Shown piece after piece: positions 25,707-34,011 of a DNA stretch of 64,000 nt. How positions within the stretch are numbered: position 1 is the stretch's first letter; each line of letters begins with the position of its first letter. The DNA comes from an uncultured Faecalicatena sp. GTDB taxonomy: Bacteria > Bacillota > Clostridia > Lachnospirales > Lachnospiraceae. A program made the position numbers and the translations under genes. The stretch is from contig CAOKHZ010000019.1 of NCBI GenBank assembly GCA_948468385.1, positions 23,913 to 87,912 on the forward strand, written 5' to 3'. Below the pieces are notes generated by a model. The model was not told where the DNA came from. It saw only the letters and a list, made by a program, of their open reading frames with translations, and made no database searches.

Positions 25707-25746
25707 TGTTGATAACTCGACTTTTTTGTGAATAACTTGTGGATAA
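25707..25746. promoter_or_regulatory. Cluster of three DnaA-box-like sites
   Basis: TGTTGATAA (25707-25715, one mismatch), TGTGAATAA (25727-25735) and TGTGGATAA (25738-25746) in the same orientation within 40 bp; the last two fit the consensus TTATNCACA read on the other strand. T-rich stretches lie between and after them. No replication gene is adjacent. Confidence 0.5.
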
Positions 25747-25878
25747 CTTTTTTTGCACATTTCAAAGTATGGTGGAATGACTTGCGGTGGCATGGCGGAA
25801 TGTGCTGGTTTTGTCGGAATAAGAATTGTTTTTTGATGTAAAAGTCCGTATAATGGAGGAAGCGTTTGTTATTGCCTT

Positions 25879-26103
25879 ATATCAGATGTGGAATGACTCC
25901 AGCCTCTATAGGCGGTGAGCAACATAATTGTATCAGTGGCGGGAGTCATTCCCCCATCTGATATGCCTCCGGCGGGCGCTGGACGTCCAGTGGACGTCCG
26001 TTTAGCGCCGACCGTAACGGAGTGAAGAGGCAGGCGCACAAAGATGTATTTTGTCAGCATAGCTGACTTGTGCGCCGCCGCAAGAACGCCAGTGGTGTTC
26101 TTG
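25879..26103. repeat. Hairpin-rich intergenic region before the two-component system
   Basis: Between 25457 and 26166 no gene is seen. The right part holds consecutive hairpins: a 21-bp stem ATATCAGATG..GGAATGACTCC with its complement (25879-25964); GGCGCT..AGCGCC around the pair GGACGTCC/GGACGTCC (25975-26009), with CCGTAACGG beside it, both enclosed by GCCTC/GAGGC (25965-26031); GGCGCACAA..GTCAGC/GCTGAC..TTGTGCGCC (26033-26076); and CAAGAAC..GTTCTTG (26081-26103). All lie in the probable 5' leader of the response-regulator gene. Confidence 0.6.
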
Positions 26104-26166
26104 AATTGAAAAGACGCGGAGAATATTTGACACTATCAGAGGTAGAAAAGGAAAAGAGGTAATCCC

Positions 26167-26841
26167 ATGATACGTATTTTATTAGTAGAGGATGACAAAG
26201 GCATCGTGTCCAATCTGACGGAGTTTCTCCATGCGGAAGGGTACGAGGTGGGCAGTGCGCCCGGTCAACAAGATGCGCTTCGGCTGTTGGAAGAAGGGAA
26301 ATTTGACCTCGTGCTTCTCGACATTTCCCTTTCGGATGGAAATGGTTTCGCCGTATGCAAGGCCGTCAAGGAAAATTATAAAATCCCGGTTATTTTCCTC
26401 ACCGCCTCGGGGGATGAATACAGTACCGTGACGGGGTTCGAGCTGGGGGCGGATGATTATGTCGCCAAGCCGTTTCGGCCGCGGGAACTGGTGATGCGGA
26501 TTAAGAACATCCTTAGATTGACGGGTGCGGGTGGTGGCAGCATCGTCCATCTTGGCGACGTGGTCGTGGATACGGAGCGGGGCACGGCGAGCAGGAACGG
26601 AAAGGACTTGTATTTGTCGGCTCTTGAATACCGATTGTTGCTCGTGTTTCTCAACAATCGCGGCAGGGTGCTGTCGCGTACCATGCTTTTGGAGTCGATT
26701 TGGGACATTGGCGGGGAATTTGTCAATGACAACACGCTGACGGTTTATATTAAGAGATTGAGGGAAAAACTGGAAGAGGATCCGCAGGACCCGCAAATCA
26801 TCAAGACAGTTCGCGGGCTGGGATATAGGGTGGACGCATGA
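26167..26841 (+). CDS. OmpR-family response regulator
   Basis: A 224-aa regulator. Receiver domain (1-115): acidic pocket EDD at residues 8-10, phospho-acceptor in VLLDISLSDGNG, Thr in FLTASGD, Lys in YVAKPFRP. The C-terminal winged helix shows LSALEYRLLLVFLNNRG and DNTLTVYIKRLREKLEEDP. Its stop overlaps the kinase start by 4 bases. Together with the kinase and exporter it resembles systems that sense and remove antimicrobial peptides. Confidence 0.95.
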   Translation: MIRILLVEDDKGIVSNLTEFLHAEGYEVGSAPGQQDALRLLEEGKFDLVLLDISLSDGNGFAVCKAVKENYKIPVIFLTASGDEYSTVTGFELGADDYVAKPFRPRELVMRIKNILRLTGAGGGSIVHLGDVVVDTERGTASRNGKDLYLSALEYRLLLVFLNNRGRVLSRTMLLESIWDIGGEFVNDNTLTVYIKRLREKLEEDPQDPQIIKTVRGLGYRVDA

Positions 26842-27902
26842 TGACATTTTTAAGAAATCTGGAAGTGAAGAGAACGGTTTTATTGTATGTGGCGCTGTCC
26901 GTCGCCGCGACGTTGGCGGCCTTTCTTTTGCCGGGCGTTGTCTGGCCAGGAGAGGGCGGATTTGGGGAGAAAATGCCTTTTATGGAAAAATGGGGATTTG
27001 GATTGTTCACGTTGGCACTCTGCCTTGTCTTTTTCCTTGTTTATTTTGTTGCCACATATAGGCGGTATCGCCGGATTGTCGCGCTGTCTGCCGAGATTGA
27101 CCATCTTTTACATGAGGACGATCAGAGTATCAACCTGGCGAAATATGCGGAGGGGGAGCTTGGCATTTTGCAGAGTGAAATTTATAAAATGACGGTGCGC
27201 TTACGGGAGCAGGGTCGGAGGCTTTCGGATGAAAAAGTATATCTGGCGGATTCGATAGCGGACATTGCGCATCAAATCCGCACACCGCTCACTTCGATCA
27301 ATCTGGTGGTACAGTTTTTGTCCGAACCGGATTTGACAGAGGAGCGTAAGCGGGAACTCGTACGTGAATTATATAGAAGGCTGTCCGGTATCGAATGGCT
27401 GATTACCGCATTGTTGAAAATTTCTAAATTGGATGCAGACACGGTGCGGTTTCAGCAAGAGGAAACGACCCTTTCGGAATTGATTCATGCGTCCGTCCAA
27501 CCCTTGCTCGTGCCGATGGAACTTCGGCACCAAGTGCTGGACGTGCAGGCGGACGGAACATGCGTCTGTGACATTTCATGGACGCGCGAGGCACTCGCCA
27601 ATATCGTGAAAAATTGTATGGAGCACACGCCGAATGGCGGACAAATCAAAGTACAGGCCACTGAAACCGTGCTGTATAGCGAAATTATCATTTCGGATAA
27701 CGGATTGGGAATCGACGAGGAGGATTTGCCGCATGTTTTTGAGCGGTTTTACAAAGGGAAGAATTCGAGTGAAACGAGCTTTGGAATCGGACTTGCCCTG
27801 GCAAGGATGATTGTTGCCGGGCAGAATGGCACGGTCAAGGTGAAAAACCAGGTGTCTGGCGGGGCGGAGTTTACGATTCGATTTTACAAGGGAACCATTT
27901 GA
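26838..27902 (+). CDS. Sensor histidine kinase
   Basis: A 354-aa membrane kinase. Two transmembrane segments (about residues 14-35 and 54-74) flank a very short outer loop of about 18 residues, so it may sense within the membrane or through the exporter. H box: DIAHQIRTPLTS; N box: NIVKNCMEHTPNGG; G box: DNGLGIDEEDLPHVFERFYK, then GIGLALARMIV. It lacks a large periplasmic sensor. It pairs with the overlapping response regulator. Confidence 0.94.
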   Translation: MMTFLRNLEVKRTVLLYVALSVAATLAAFLLPGVVWPGEGGFGEKMPFMEKWGFGLFTLALCLVFFLVYFVATYRRYRRIVALSAEIDHLLHEDDQSINLAKYAEGELGILQSEIYKMTVRLREQGRRLSDEKVYLADSIADIAHQIRTPLTSINLVVQFLSEPDLTEERKRELVRELYRRLSGIEWLITALLKISKLDADTVRFQQEETTLSELIHASVQPLLVPMELRHQVLDVQADGTCVCDISWTREALANIVKNCMEHTPNGGQIKVQATETVLYSEIIISDNGLGIDEEDLPHVFERFYKGKNSSETSFGIGLALARMIVAGQNGTVKVKNQVSGGAEFTIRFYKGTI

Positions 27903-27925
27903 AAGTCTTGGCGTATTACATTTGG

Positions 27926-27978
27926 TGACGGATTTGTCATTTTTAAGTCATCGGCGTGTCACGAAAGCGGGATATAAT
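27926..27978 (+). promoter_or_regulatory. Candidate promoter and operator for the ABC exporter
   Basis: A good -10 box TATAAT (27973-27978) lacks a recognisable -35, as expected of an activator-dependent promoter. Upstream lies TGAC-N6-GTCA (27926-27939) and a further GTCA/GTCAC series. This suggests a response-regulator site; it is an inference from position. Confidence 0.4.
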
Positions 27979-28006
27979 AAAGGTGTAAAACGGTATGGAT
28001 GCGCAA

Positions 28007-28044
28007 AGTGAAATACCCGATAGCTTGCTGCGGGGTACTTCACT
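28007..28044 (+). repeat. Leader hairpin before the ABC ATPase gene
   Basis: AGTGAAATACCC pairs with GGGTACTTCACT around TAGCTTGCTG. The right half (from 28021) recurs with one mismatch in 24 bases at 51869-51892. Confidence 0.5.
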
Positions 28045-28078
28045 CCGTGCATTGACACAAAAAGGAGATGCGAATCGT

Positions 28079-28762
28079 ATGGAAATATTGAAAGTGGAGC
28101 ACCTTTGCAAGACTTACGGGAAAGGTGAAAATCAGGTGAAGGCATTGGATGACGTGTCCTTTTCCGTGGACAAGGGAGAGTTCGTCGCCATTATTGGGCC
28201 GTCCGGCTCGGGAAAATCGACGCTGTTGCACATTTTGGGCGGGGTGGACCGCCCGACAAGCGGGAAGGTGTATATGGACGGATGTGACGTGTACGCACAA
28301 AATGAAGAGCAGCTTGCCATTTTCCGCCGCCGTCAGGTCGGACTCATTTATCAGTTTTATAACTTGATTCCGGTGCTGAACGTGGTTGAAAATATTACGC
28401 TGCCCGTATTGATGGATAAGCAAGTGGTAAATGAAGAGCGGCTAAATGAACTGCTTGACATTTTGCAGTTGAAAAACCGGGGAGAACATTTGCCGCAGCA
28501 GCTTTCCGGCGGCCAGCAGCAGAGGGTGTCGATTGGCAGGGCATTGATGAACGCGCCGGCGGTGGTGCTCGCGGATGAGCCGACGGGAAACTTAGACAGC
28601 AAGAACAGCCAGGAAATCGTGGAGCTTTTGAAGTTTTCCAATCGCAAGTATCATCAGACGTTGATCGTCATCACGCATGACGAGAACATTGCCTTGCAGG
28701 CGAACCGCATTCTTGCCATCGAGGATGGGAAAATCGTTCGGGACGAGGTGATTCACAGATGA
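28079..28762 (+). CDS. ABC transporter ATP-binding protein (antimicrobial-peptide/lipoprotein exporter type)
   Basis: A 227-aa ATPase of the MacB/BceA/LolD class. Walker A IGPSGSGKSTLLH, Q loop YQFYNLIP, signature LSGGQQQRVSIGRAL, Walker B VLADEPTGNLDS, H loop VITHDENIA. The start at 28079 is chosen because MEILKVEHLCKTYG is the usual N-terminus; AAGGAG is 12 bases upstream. Its stop overlaps the permease start by 4 bases. It energises the FtsX-type permease. Confidence 0.95.
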   Translation: MEILKVEHLCKTYGKGENQVKALDDVSFSVDKGEFVAIIGPSGSGKSTLLHILGGVDRPTSGKVYMDGCDVYAQNEEQLAIFRRRQVGLIYQFYNLIPVLNVVENITLPVLMDKQVVNEERLNELLDILQLKNRGEHLPQQLSGGQQQRVSIGRALMNAPAVVLADEPTGNLDSKNSQEIVELLKFSNRKYHQTLIVITHDENIALQANRILAIEDGKIVRDEVIHR

Positions 28763-31578
28763 GCAATGAGCATAATGAAAAACGCGGGAAAAATTTCGGC
28801 AATAAGGCCGTATCTCTGGGCGACCCGTTTTGCAGGGTGGTGCTGGAATCTTTGAAGAAAAACAAGATTCGCACGGCCGTGACCATCATCGGGATTATCT
28901 TGTCCGCCGCCATGATTTGCGCGGTGACAACGTTTGCTTATAGCACGCAGCAATATCTGGTGGAGTACGCCGTATATGAGACGGGGGACTGGCACGGGCG
29001 GGAGCAGAATACTTCCTATGAGATTTACGAGAAGATAAGGTCGGACGAGGAGATTGCGGATGCCGTGTATTTTCAACAGTTGGGATATGCAAAGGCGGAA
29101 GGCTGTAAGAACCCCTACAAGCCTTACCTTTACCTATTGGGAGTGGCAGAAGACGCAAGAGGGGCATTGCCGATTCATCTTTTGGACGGCAGGTATCCGG
29201 CCGCCGCGGATGAAATTTTGTTGCCGGAACATATGGAAACGTATGGCGGCATGAAATATGAGATTGGCGACAAGCTGACGTTGGATTTGGGAAATCGTAT
29301 GCAGGATGGTTATGCGATGACACAGAATAATCCGTGTTACTATACCATGCAGGACGGGGAAACAGTGACGTATGACGAGGAAATACAGGTGCGTGAAACG
29401 CGCACGTATACCGTGGTTGGTTTTTGTGAACGGATAAGCTGGCTGTTTGAGGATTATTATGCGCCGGGCTACACGGCGTTCACGGTCGCGGACGAGTCGC
29501 CTTCGGACGCGTGCCTTTATGACGTTTATTTTCATATGGAAAATTTATCGGACATTTATGATTATATGACGGACAATGAGTTGTCAGGCGAGCGAAACAC
29601 GCAGCTTTTGCTGTATTTGGGCGTTTCTCGCTATGACAGTTTCCACGTCGCGTTATATGGATTGGCGGCCATCGTCATTGCGCTTATCATATTTGGCTCC
29701 GTCTCGTTGATTTATAACGCGTTTTCCATCTCGGTGTCCGAGCGCACGAAACAATTTGGCCTTCTTTCGTCCGTTGGCGCGACGAAAAAGCAATTGCGAA
29801 AAATGGTATTGTTTGAGGCGTTGTGCGTGAGCACCGTCGGAATTCCAATCGGGATCTGTGCGGGAATCGCTGGAATCGGCATTACGCTTATGTTGCTCGG
29901 GAATCAGTTTCTGGACATGGGGATGCCCATCAAAATGAAGCTGGCGGTTTCCCCGTTTTCGGTCGTGGCGGCCGTGTTCATCGCGCTTGTGACGGTGCTG
30001 ATTTCCGCATGGATTCCGGCCAAACGCTCGGCAAAGGTTTCTCCAATCGAGGCCATTCGACAGAGCGCGGATGCCGATGCCAACCGGAAAGTGGCCAAAA
30101 CATTTGGCTGGGTATATAAATTGTTCGGCCTGCCGGGAATGCTCGCCGACAAATATTATAAACACAACGGGAAGCGATACCGGGCGACGATACTGAGCCT
30201 CTTTATGAGCGTCGTACTGTTCGTGTGCGCGTCGGCGTTTACCGAGTATCTGGTAATCGCGGCAAGCGGCGGCTTCAGTGGGGTGGAGTATGACTTGTGG
30301 GTTCAGCCGAATGAGGATGACTGGGAGCAGATGGGAAAGGAGGGGATGACAAAGGAAACGTTCATGGAAGAATTGCGTAACGTGCCGGGAATCACCGACG
30401 TGGCGATGCTGGGCAAGCATTATGAGAGCGCATGGATTTCAAAAAAATATTTGACGGATCGGTGTTTGGACGATTTGCAGCGGTGGGGAAGTCAGCCCGC
30501 GTATCTGGACGAGTCAGAGGCGCAACTGAATCTTTATATTGAATTTGTCGATGACGCGTCCTTTCAGACGTTGTTGGAAGAGCGGGGTTTAAACGAAAAG
30601 GAATATATGGATTCTAAGAATCCGAAAGCATTGGCCGTGGACGGCATACAAATGTTCAATCCGGATGCCGAACGTTATGAAACGACGAACCTCCTAAAAT
30701 CAGGGGACTTTGAGTTGACGGCGGTCATGACGAGGGAGCGTGACGGGTACTGGTTTTATGGCGAAACGGAAGATGAAAGCGGACAAGTGGTGGCAAGATA
30801 TGAAAAAAACGATGGCGGCATATTGGGAACGAGGCCGGGGGCAGAGCCTGAAACGGAGTCGCAATATCTGGACGTTCCGATTGAGGAGGCATATGATTTG
30901 GTCACGTTGAAGCTTGGGGACGTGATTTATGATGGGGCGTATTATTTACCGGACAACACGGACGGTCTTGTCCTGCTTTACCCGCAAAGTCTTGAAAAAA
31001 TGCTGTTTCCTAATATGGAAACGTCCGAAAGTGACTATGAATACTATCTTCTCTCCGAAAACCATAGGGTGAGTTGTCAGGAAATCCAGGCGTTTCTGAA
31101 AGAAAACGGGTTTAATGAGAACGGCGTGTTTGATGCCGCCGAGCAGGTGGAACAGGATCGCGGCATGATTACGGTCATTCGCGTCTTCGCGTACGGCTTT
31201 GTCGTGCTTATTTCCCTGATTGCCGTGGCCAATGTGTTTAATACGATTACGACCAACATCGGCCTGCGTCGTCGGGAATTTGCGATACTGAAATCCGTCG
31301 GGATGGAAGAGGGGGCTTTTTATCGGATGATGAATTTGGAGTGCGTCCTTTATGGAATCCGGGCGCTCATGTATGGCATTCCTGTTTCGGCAGGCATCTC
31401 CTTCCTGATTTGGCGGGTGGTTTGCTCGGTGTACGAGACCGGCTTTACGTTGCCGTGGGCGGCAATCGCGGTCGCGGTCTTTAGCGTGTTCGCGGTGGTG
31501 TTCGTGACGATGCTGTACGCGATGGGAAAGGTGAAGAAGGAAAACATCATGGACGCGTTGAGAAATGAAAATTTGTGA
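28759..31578 (+). CDS. FtsX-like ABC transporter permease
   Basis: A 939-aa permease with two FtsX-type domains. About eight transmembrane segments: one near residue 40, three between about 295 and 425, one near 480, then three in the last 140 residues. Two large extracytoplasmic domains (about 65-290 and 500-800) lie between them. Repeated family motifs are SERTKQFGLLSSVGATKKQL and RRREFAILKSVGMEEGAFYR. Such permeases move peptides or lipoproteins, or act mechanically to resist antimicrobial peptides. The neighbouring two-component system probably controls it. Confidence 0.93.
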   Translation: MSNEHNEKRGKNFGNKAVSLGDPFCRVVLESLKKNKIRTAVTIIGIILSAAMICAVTTFAYSTQQYLVEYAVYETGDWHGREQNTSYEIYEKIRSDEEIADAVYFQQLGYAKAEGCKNPYKPYLYLLGVAEDARGALPIHLLDGRYPAAADEILLPEHMETYGGMKYEIGDKLTLDLGNRMQDGYAMTQNNPCYYTMQDGETVTYDEEIQVRETRTYTVVGFCERISWLFEDYYAPGYTAFTVADESPSDACLYDVYFHMENLSDIYDYMTDNELSGERNTQLLLYLGVSRYDSFHVALYGLAAIVIALIIFGSVSLIYNAFSISVSERTKQFGLLSSVGATKKQLRKMVLFEALCVSTVGIPIGICAGIAGIGITLMLLGNQFLDMGMPIKMKLAVSPFSVVAAVFIALVTVLISAWIPAKRSAKVSPIEAIRQSADADANRKVAKTFGWVYKLFGLPGMLADKYYKHNGKRYRATILSLFMSVVLFVCASAFTEYLVIAASGGFSGVEYDLWVQPNEDDWEQMGKEGMTKETFMEELRNVPGITDVAMLGKHYESAWISKKYLTDRCLDDLQRWGSQPAYLDESEAQLNLYIEFVDDASFQTLLEERGLNEKEYMDSKNPKALAVDGIQMFNPDAERYETTNLLKSGDFELTAVMTRERDGYWFYGETEDESGQVVARYEKNDGGILGTRPGAEPETESQYLDVPIEEAYDLVTLKLGDVIYDGAYYLPDNTDGLVLLYPQSLEKMLFPNMETSESDYEYYLLSENHRVSCQEIQAFLKENGFNENGVFDAAEQVEQDRGMITVIRVFAYGFVVLISLIAVANVFNTITTNIGLRRREFAILKSVGMEEGAFYRMMNLECVLYGIRALMYGIPVSAGISFLIWRVVCSVYETGFTLPWAAIAVAVFSVFAVVFVTMLYAMGKVKKENIMDALRNENL

Positions 31579-31588
31579 GGCGTAAAAG

Positions 31589-31612
31589 AGGGGGCGGGGT
31601 AATACGCCCCCT
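31589..31612. terminator. Bidirectional terminator after the ABC permease
   Basis: Perfect 8-bp stem AGGGGGCG/CGCCCCCT between the convergent permease and Fe-S membrane protein genes; an A-rich stretch precedes and TTTA follows. Confidence 0.65.
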
Positions 31613-31617
31613 GAAGT

Positions 31618-32223
31618 TTATTGTGGGAAAGTTTGTTTTTGTGGCGGCGCGGCATTTTTGGCCTTGCATATGAGTTGCGTCATTGTTCCCATGGGGCAGT
31701 ATACGCACCATGATCGGGGCTTGAATAGTATCATGGTAATAAACCCGAGCACGGTGGACGTGAGCATCACGCTGTAAAAACCGAAAGCGAATTGTGCCAC
31801 GCCGTCGGAAAACAAGGTGCCGTGATAAGCCCAATGCCATGGGAGCTTGAACGTCCACAGAAGGGTCACTGCCATGCCCAGGTTCTTGACCCCGGCAAAT
31901 ACCAGGTACGTGTTCCACAGCATGAGAAAGAACATGGCAAAGAAGAAAATCAAAAACCCATATCGAAAGTATTTTGACTTCATCCATTTGGGAACGTCCT
32001 TTTTGCGGGAAAGCCCGAACCGGCCACCCACGAGGGAGAACAACTGTCCCCTTCCGCAATATTTGTTGCAGTAGGCCTTGTTGCCGCAGGCGATGGCGAT
32101 AATCAGCGGTATAAAAAAGCATAGAAGCCCAAGCCATGCGAATAGGATGTTGAAAAATCCTAAAATCAAGTAAGTAAGTGAAAAAATCCAGAGAAAGTCA
32201 TACCATTTCTTTTTTTGTCTCAT
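31618..32223 (-). CDS. Membrane-bound 4Fe-4S-type protein (NapH/Fer4_5-like)
   Basis: A 201-aa membrane protein starting MRQKKKWYDFLWIF, with GGAGGTG upstream. About four transmembrane segments and two cysteine clusters are visible: CGNKAYCNKYCGRGQLF in the first loop and CVYCPMGTMTQLICK near the C-terminus, as in polyferredoxin-type membrane proteins (Fer4_5). Its ATG overlaps the ferredoxin stop (ATGA). The pair probably moves electrons between cytosol and membrane; the partner enzyme is not in the window. Confidence 0.82.
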   Translation of the reverse strand: MRQKKKWYDFLWIFSLTYLILGFFNILFAWLGLLCFFIPLIIAIACGNKAYCNKYCGRGQLFSLVGGRFGLSRKKDVPKWMKSKYFRYGFLIFFFAMFFLMLWNTYLVFAGVKNLGMAVTLLWTFKLPWHWAYHGTLFSDGVAQFAFGFYSVMLTSTVLGFITMILFKPRSWCVYCPMGTMTQLICKAKNAAPPQKQTFPQ

Positions 32224-32417
32224 TGCTTCAACACCTCCAACGTAATGACGCTTGCGGGGCACTCTTTTGCACATTTTCCACATCCGATGCAAAGTTCCTC
32301 GTCGATTTTTGCGTGGATGCCTTGGGGAACGGTAATCGCGCCTCGCGGACAAACTTTGATGCAGCATCCGCAGGCGACACAATCCCGGACGTTGACGATT
32401 GCTTTTCGTTTAGCCAT
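32220..32417 (-). CDS. 2[4Fe-4S] ferredoxin
   Basis: A 65-aa ferredoxin with two clusters of the CxxCxxCxxxCP type: CVACGCCIKVCPRGAI and CIGCGKCAKECPASVI. All eight ligand cysteines are present. The spacing is the clostridial pattern. It is the first gene of a two-gene unit with the membrane Fe-S protein and likely serves as its electron donor or acceptor. Confidence 0.92.
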   Translation of the reverse strand: MAKRKAIVNVRDCVACGCCIKVCPRGAITVPQGIHAKIDEELCIGCGKCAKECPASVITLEVLKQ

Positions 32418-32535
32418 GATGATCTCCTTTTGTTTTTTATCAGTATACGATAGGGGCGCGATTTGTTCCGTGACAAAGTCACAGAGCGGAAATTGTCTAC
32501 AAAAAAATTATTAAATAAAAATTATTCCAAATAAA

Positions 32536-32574
32536 ATTGAAAACAAAAATTGAAAACAAAAATTGAAAACAAAA
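32536..32574. repeat. Three tandem 13-bp AT-rich repeats
   Basis: ATTGAAAACAAAA occurs three times in a row in the divergent spacer (32418-32655). No other structure is obvious there, and the phosphoesterase promoter was not identified with confidence. Confidence 0.7.
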
Positions 32575-32655
32575 ATAGTTGAGGTCGTGTTGTGAAAGGT
32601 GTATGATAGGATAAAAAAATAATGACTTGTGCTTATCTGTGAGGAGAGAATGAGA

Positions 32656-33999
32656 ATGTCTTTTATAAGTGTCATAGGCGGTATTGTGATGATGTTGGCG
32701 GTGTTTGGCGGTGCCAATTACTATGTGGGGCGGAGGCTGTATCGGTGGATGTGCGTGATTCCCACGGGGGAATCGGCTTTTCTACATATAAGTATTCCCG
32801 TATCTGTCGGCGTGTACGTGGCAATCGTACTGTTGATGGTTCTTGGATTTGCCCGTTCCATGTTGCCGGTTCCGGCGACGGTAAAAAATGCTCTGGGTTG
32901 GGTGGGTTCGTATGGCATGGGGGTTTTCATTTATTTGTTTTTGTACTTTTTGGCTGCCGACGTGCTGATGCTTTTGGGACGTTTGTTTCGGCTAGTTCCC
33001 TCCCCGGTGCCGCCGGTTGGCCGTTTTGGCGCGGGGCTGGCCGTGGTTTTGCTGACCGTTGCAACTGTCGGCTACGGCATGTACCATGCGGGGCAAATCA
33101 AACATGTGGCCTATGAAGTATACCTTGACGGACTCGAAGAGTCCGCTGGCGCGAAGCGCATCAAATGCGGGATGCCCGGATGGGTATACCTTGACGGACT
33201 CGAAGAGTCCGCCCGCCCCTCTGAGGCATGCGTTAAGGTGTCTCTGGGAGGCGTGGCACAAGGAGACGTGGAATTGGAAGACGTGGCAACGAATGAAATG
33301 AAAATCGTCATGATAAGCGACCTGCATCTGGGCGCGTTGGATTCGGAGGAGCGTCTTGCGGGCATTGTTGACGAAATCAATGGACTGGAACCGGATCTTG
33401 TGTGCATGGTGGGAGACATTTTTGACAATGACTATGAGGCCATACGTGACCCGGACGAGGCGGCTCGCTTATTGGGAAACATCGCGGCGACATATGGTGT
33501 TTATGCGTGTCTTGGAAATCATGACGCGGGGGAAACGTTGGGCGAGATGGAGAAATTTTTAGAACGAAGCGGCATTCAATTGCTCAATGACGAGTATGTC
33601 GTTATTGATGGGCGGTTCATCTTGGCCGGGCGGTTGGACTCGTCCCCGATAGGTGGGTTTGGGGACATGAATAGGACGGAGTTTGCAAGGGTGATGGAAG
33701 GGGCACCCCAAACGCTTCCCATCGTCGTCATGGATCACAATCCGGCCAATATTGGCGAGTATGGGTCAGAGGTGGATTTGGTGCTTTGCGGACACACTCA
33801 TAGGGGACAAATATTTCCCGGAAGCTTGTTCACGCGGCTTATGTACGTCGTTGATTATGGGCATTACCAAAAAGATGACGAAAGCCCCCACGTCATCGTG
33901 TCCTCCGGCGTGGGGACTTGGGGAATGCCGATGCGGGTGGGGACGGATTGCGAGATCGTGAGTGTCACGCTGCGTCATGGTTCGCCTGATGTCAAGTAA
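32656..33999 (+). CDS. Membrane-anchored metallophosphoesterase with in-frame insertion
   Basis: A 447-aa protein; GAGGAGAG fits the ATG at 32656 better than that at 32650. Four transmembrane segments occupy residues 1-150. The YkuE-like calcineurin fold begins at about residue 215: MISDLHLG (Asp, His), MVGDIFDN (Asp), CLGNHDAG (Asn-His), VMDHNPAN and CGHTHRGQ, so all metal ligands are present. Between membrane part and enzyme lies an odd segment (about residues 155-195) in which YLDGLEESA occurs twice, encoded by a repeated 29-bp palindromic unit. YkuE-type enzymes act on lipid A-like or cell-surface phosphoesters; the substrate here is unknown. Confidence 0.88.
   Translation: MSFISVIGGIVMMLAVFGGANYYVGRRLYRWMCVIPTGESAFLHISIPVSVGVYVAIVLLMVLGFARSMLPVPATVKNALGWVGSYGMGVFIYLFLYFLAADVLMLLGRLFRLVPSPVPPVGRFGAGLAVVLLTVATVGYGMYHAGQIKHVAYEVYLDGLEESAGAKRIKCGMPGWVYLDGLEESARPSEACVKVSLGGVAQGDVELEDVATNEMKIVMISDLHLGALDSEERLAGIVDEINGLEPDLVCMVGDIFDNDYEAIRDPDEAARLLGNIAATYGVYACLGNHDAGETLGEMEKFLERSGIQLLNDEYVVIDGRFILAGRLDSSPIGGFGDMNRTEFARVMEGAPQTLPIVVMDHNPANIGEYGSEVDLVLCGHTHRGQIFPGSLFTRLMYVVDYGHYQKDDESPHVIVSSGVGTWGMPMRVGTDCEIVSVTLRHGSPDVK
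33118..33212 (+). repeat. Duplicated palindromic unit inside a coding sequence
   Basis: Two identical 29-base copies (33118-33146 and 33184-33212), 66 bases apart, each containing the hairpin GGACTCGAAGAGTCC. Between them lie further hairpins (GCGCGAAGCGC, GGGATGCCC). The spacing is a multiple of three, so the reading frame is kept. Confidence 0.85.
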
Positions 34000-34011
34000 G
34001 GAGAGGATGCC

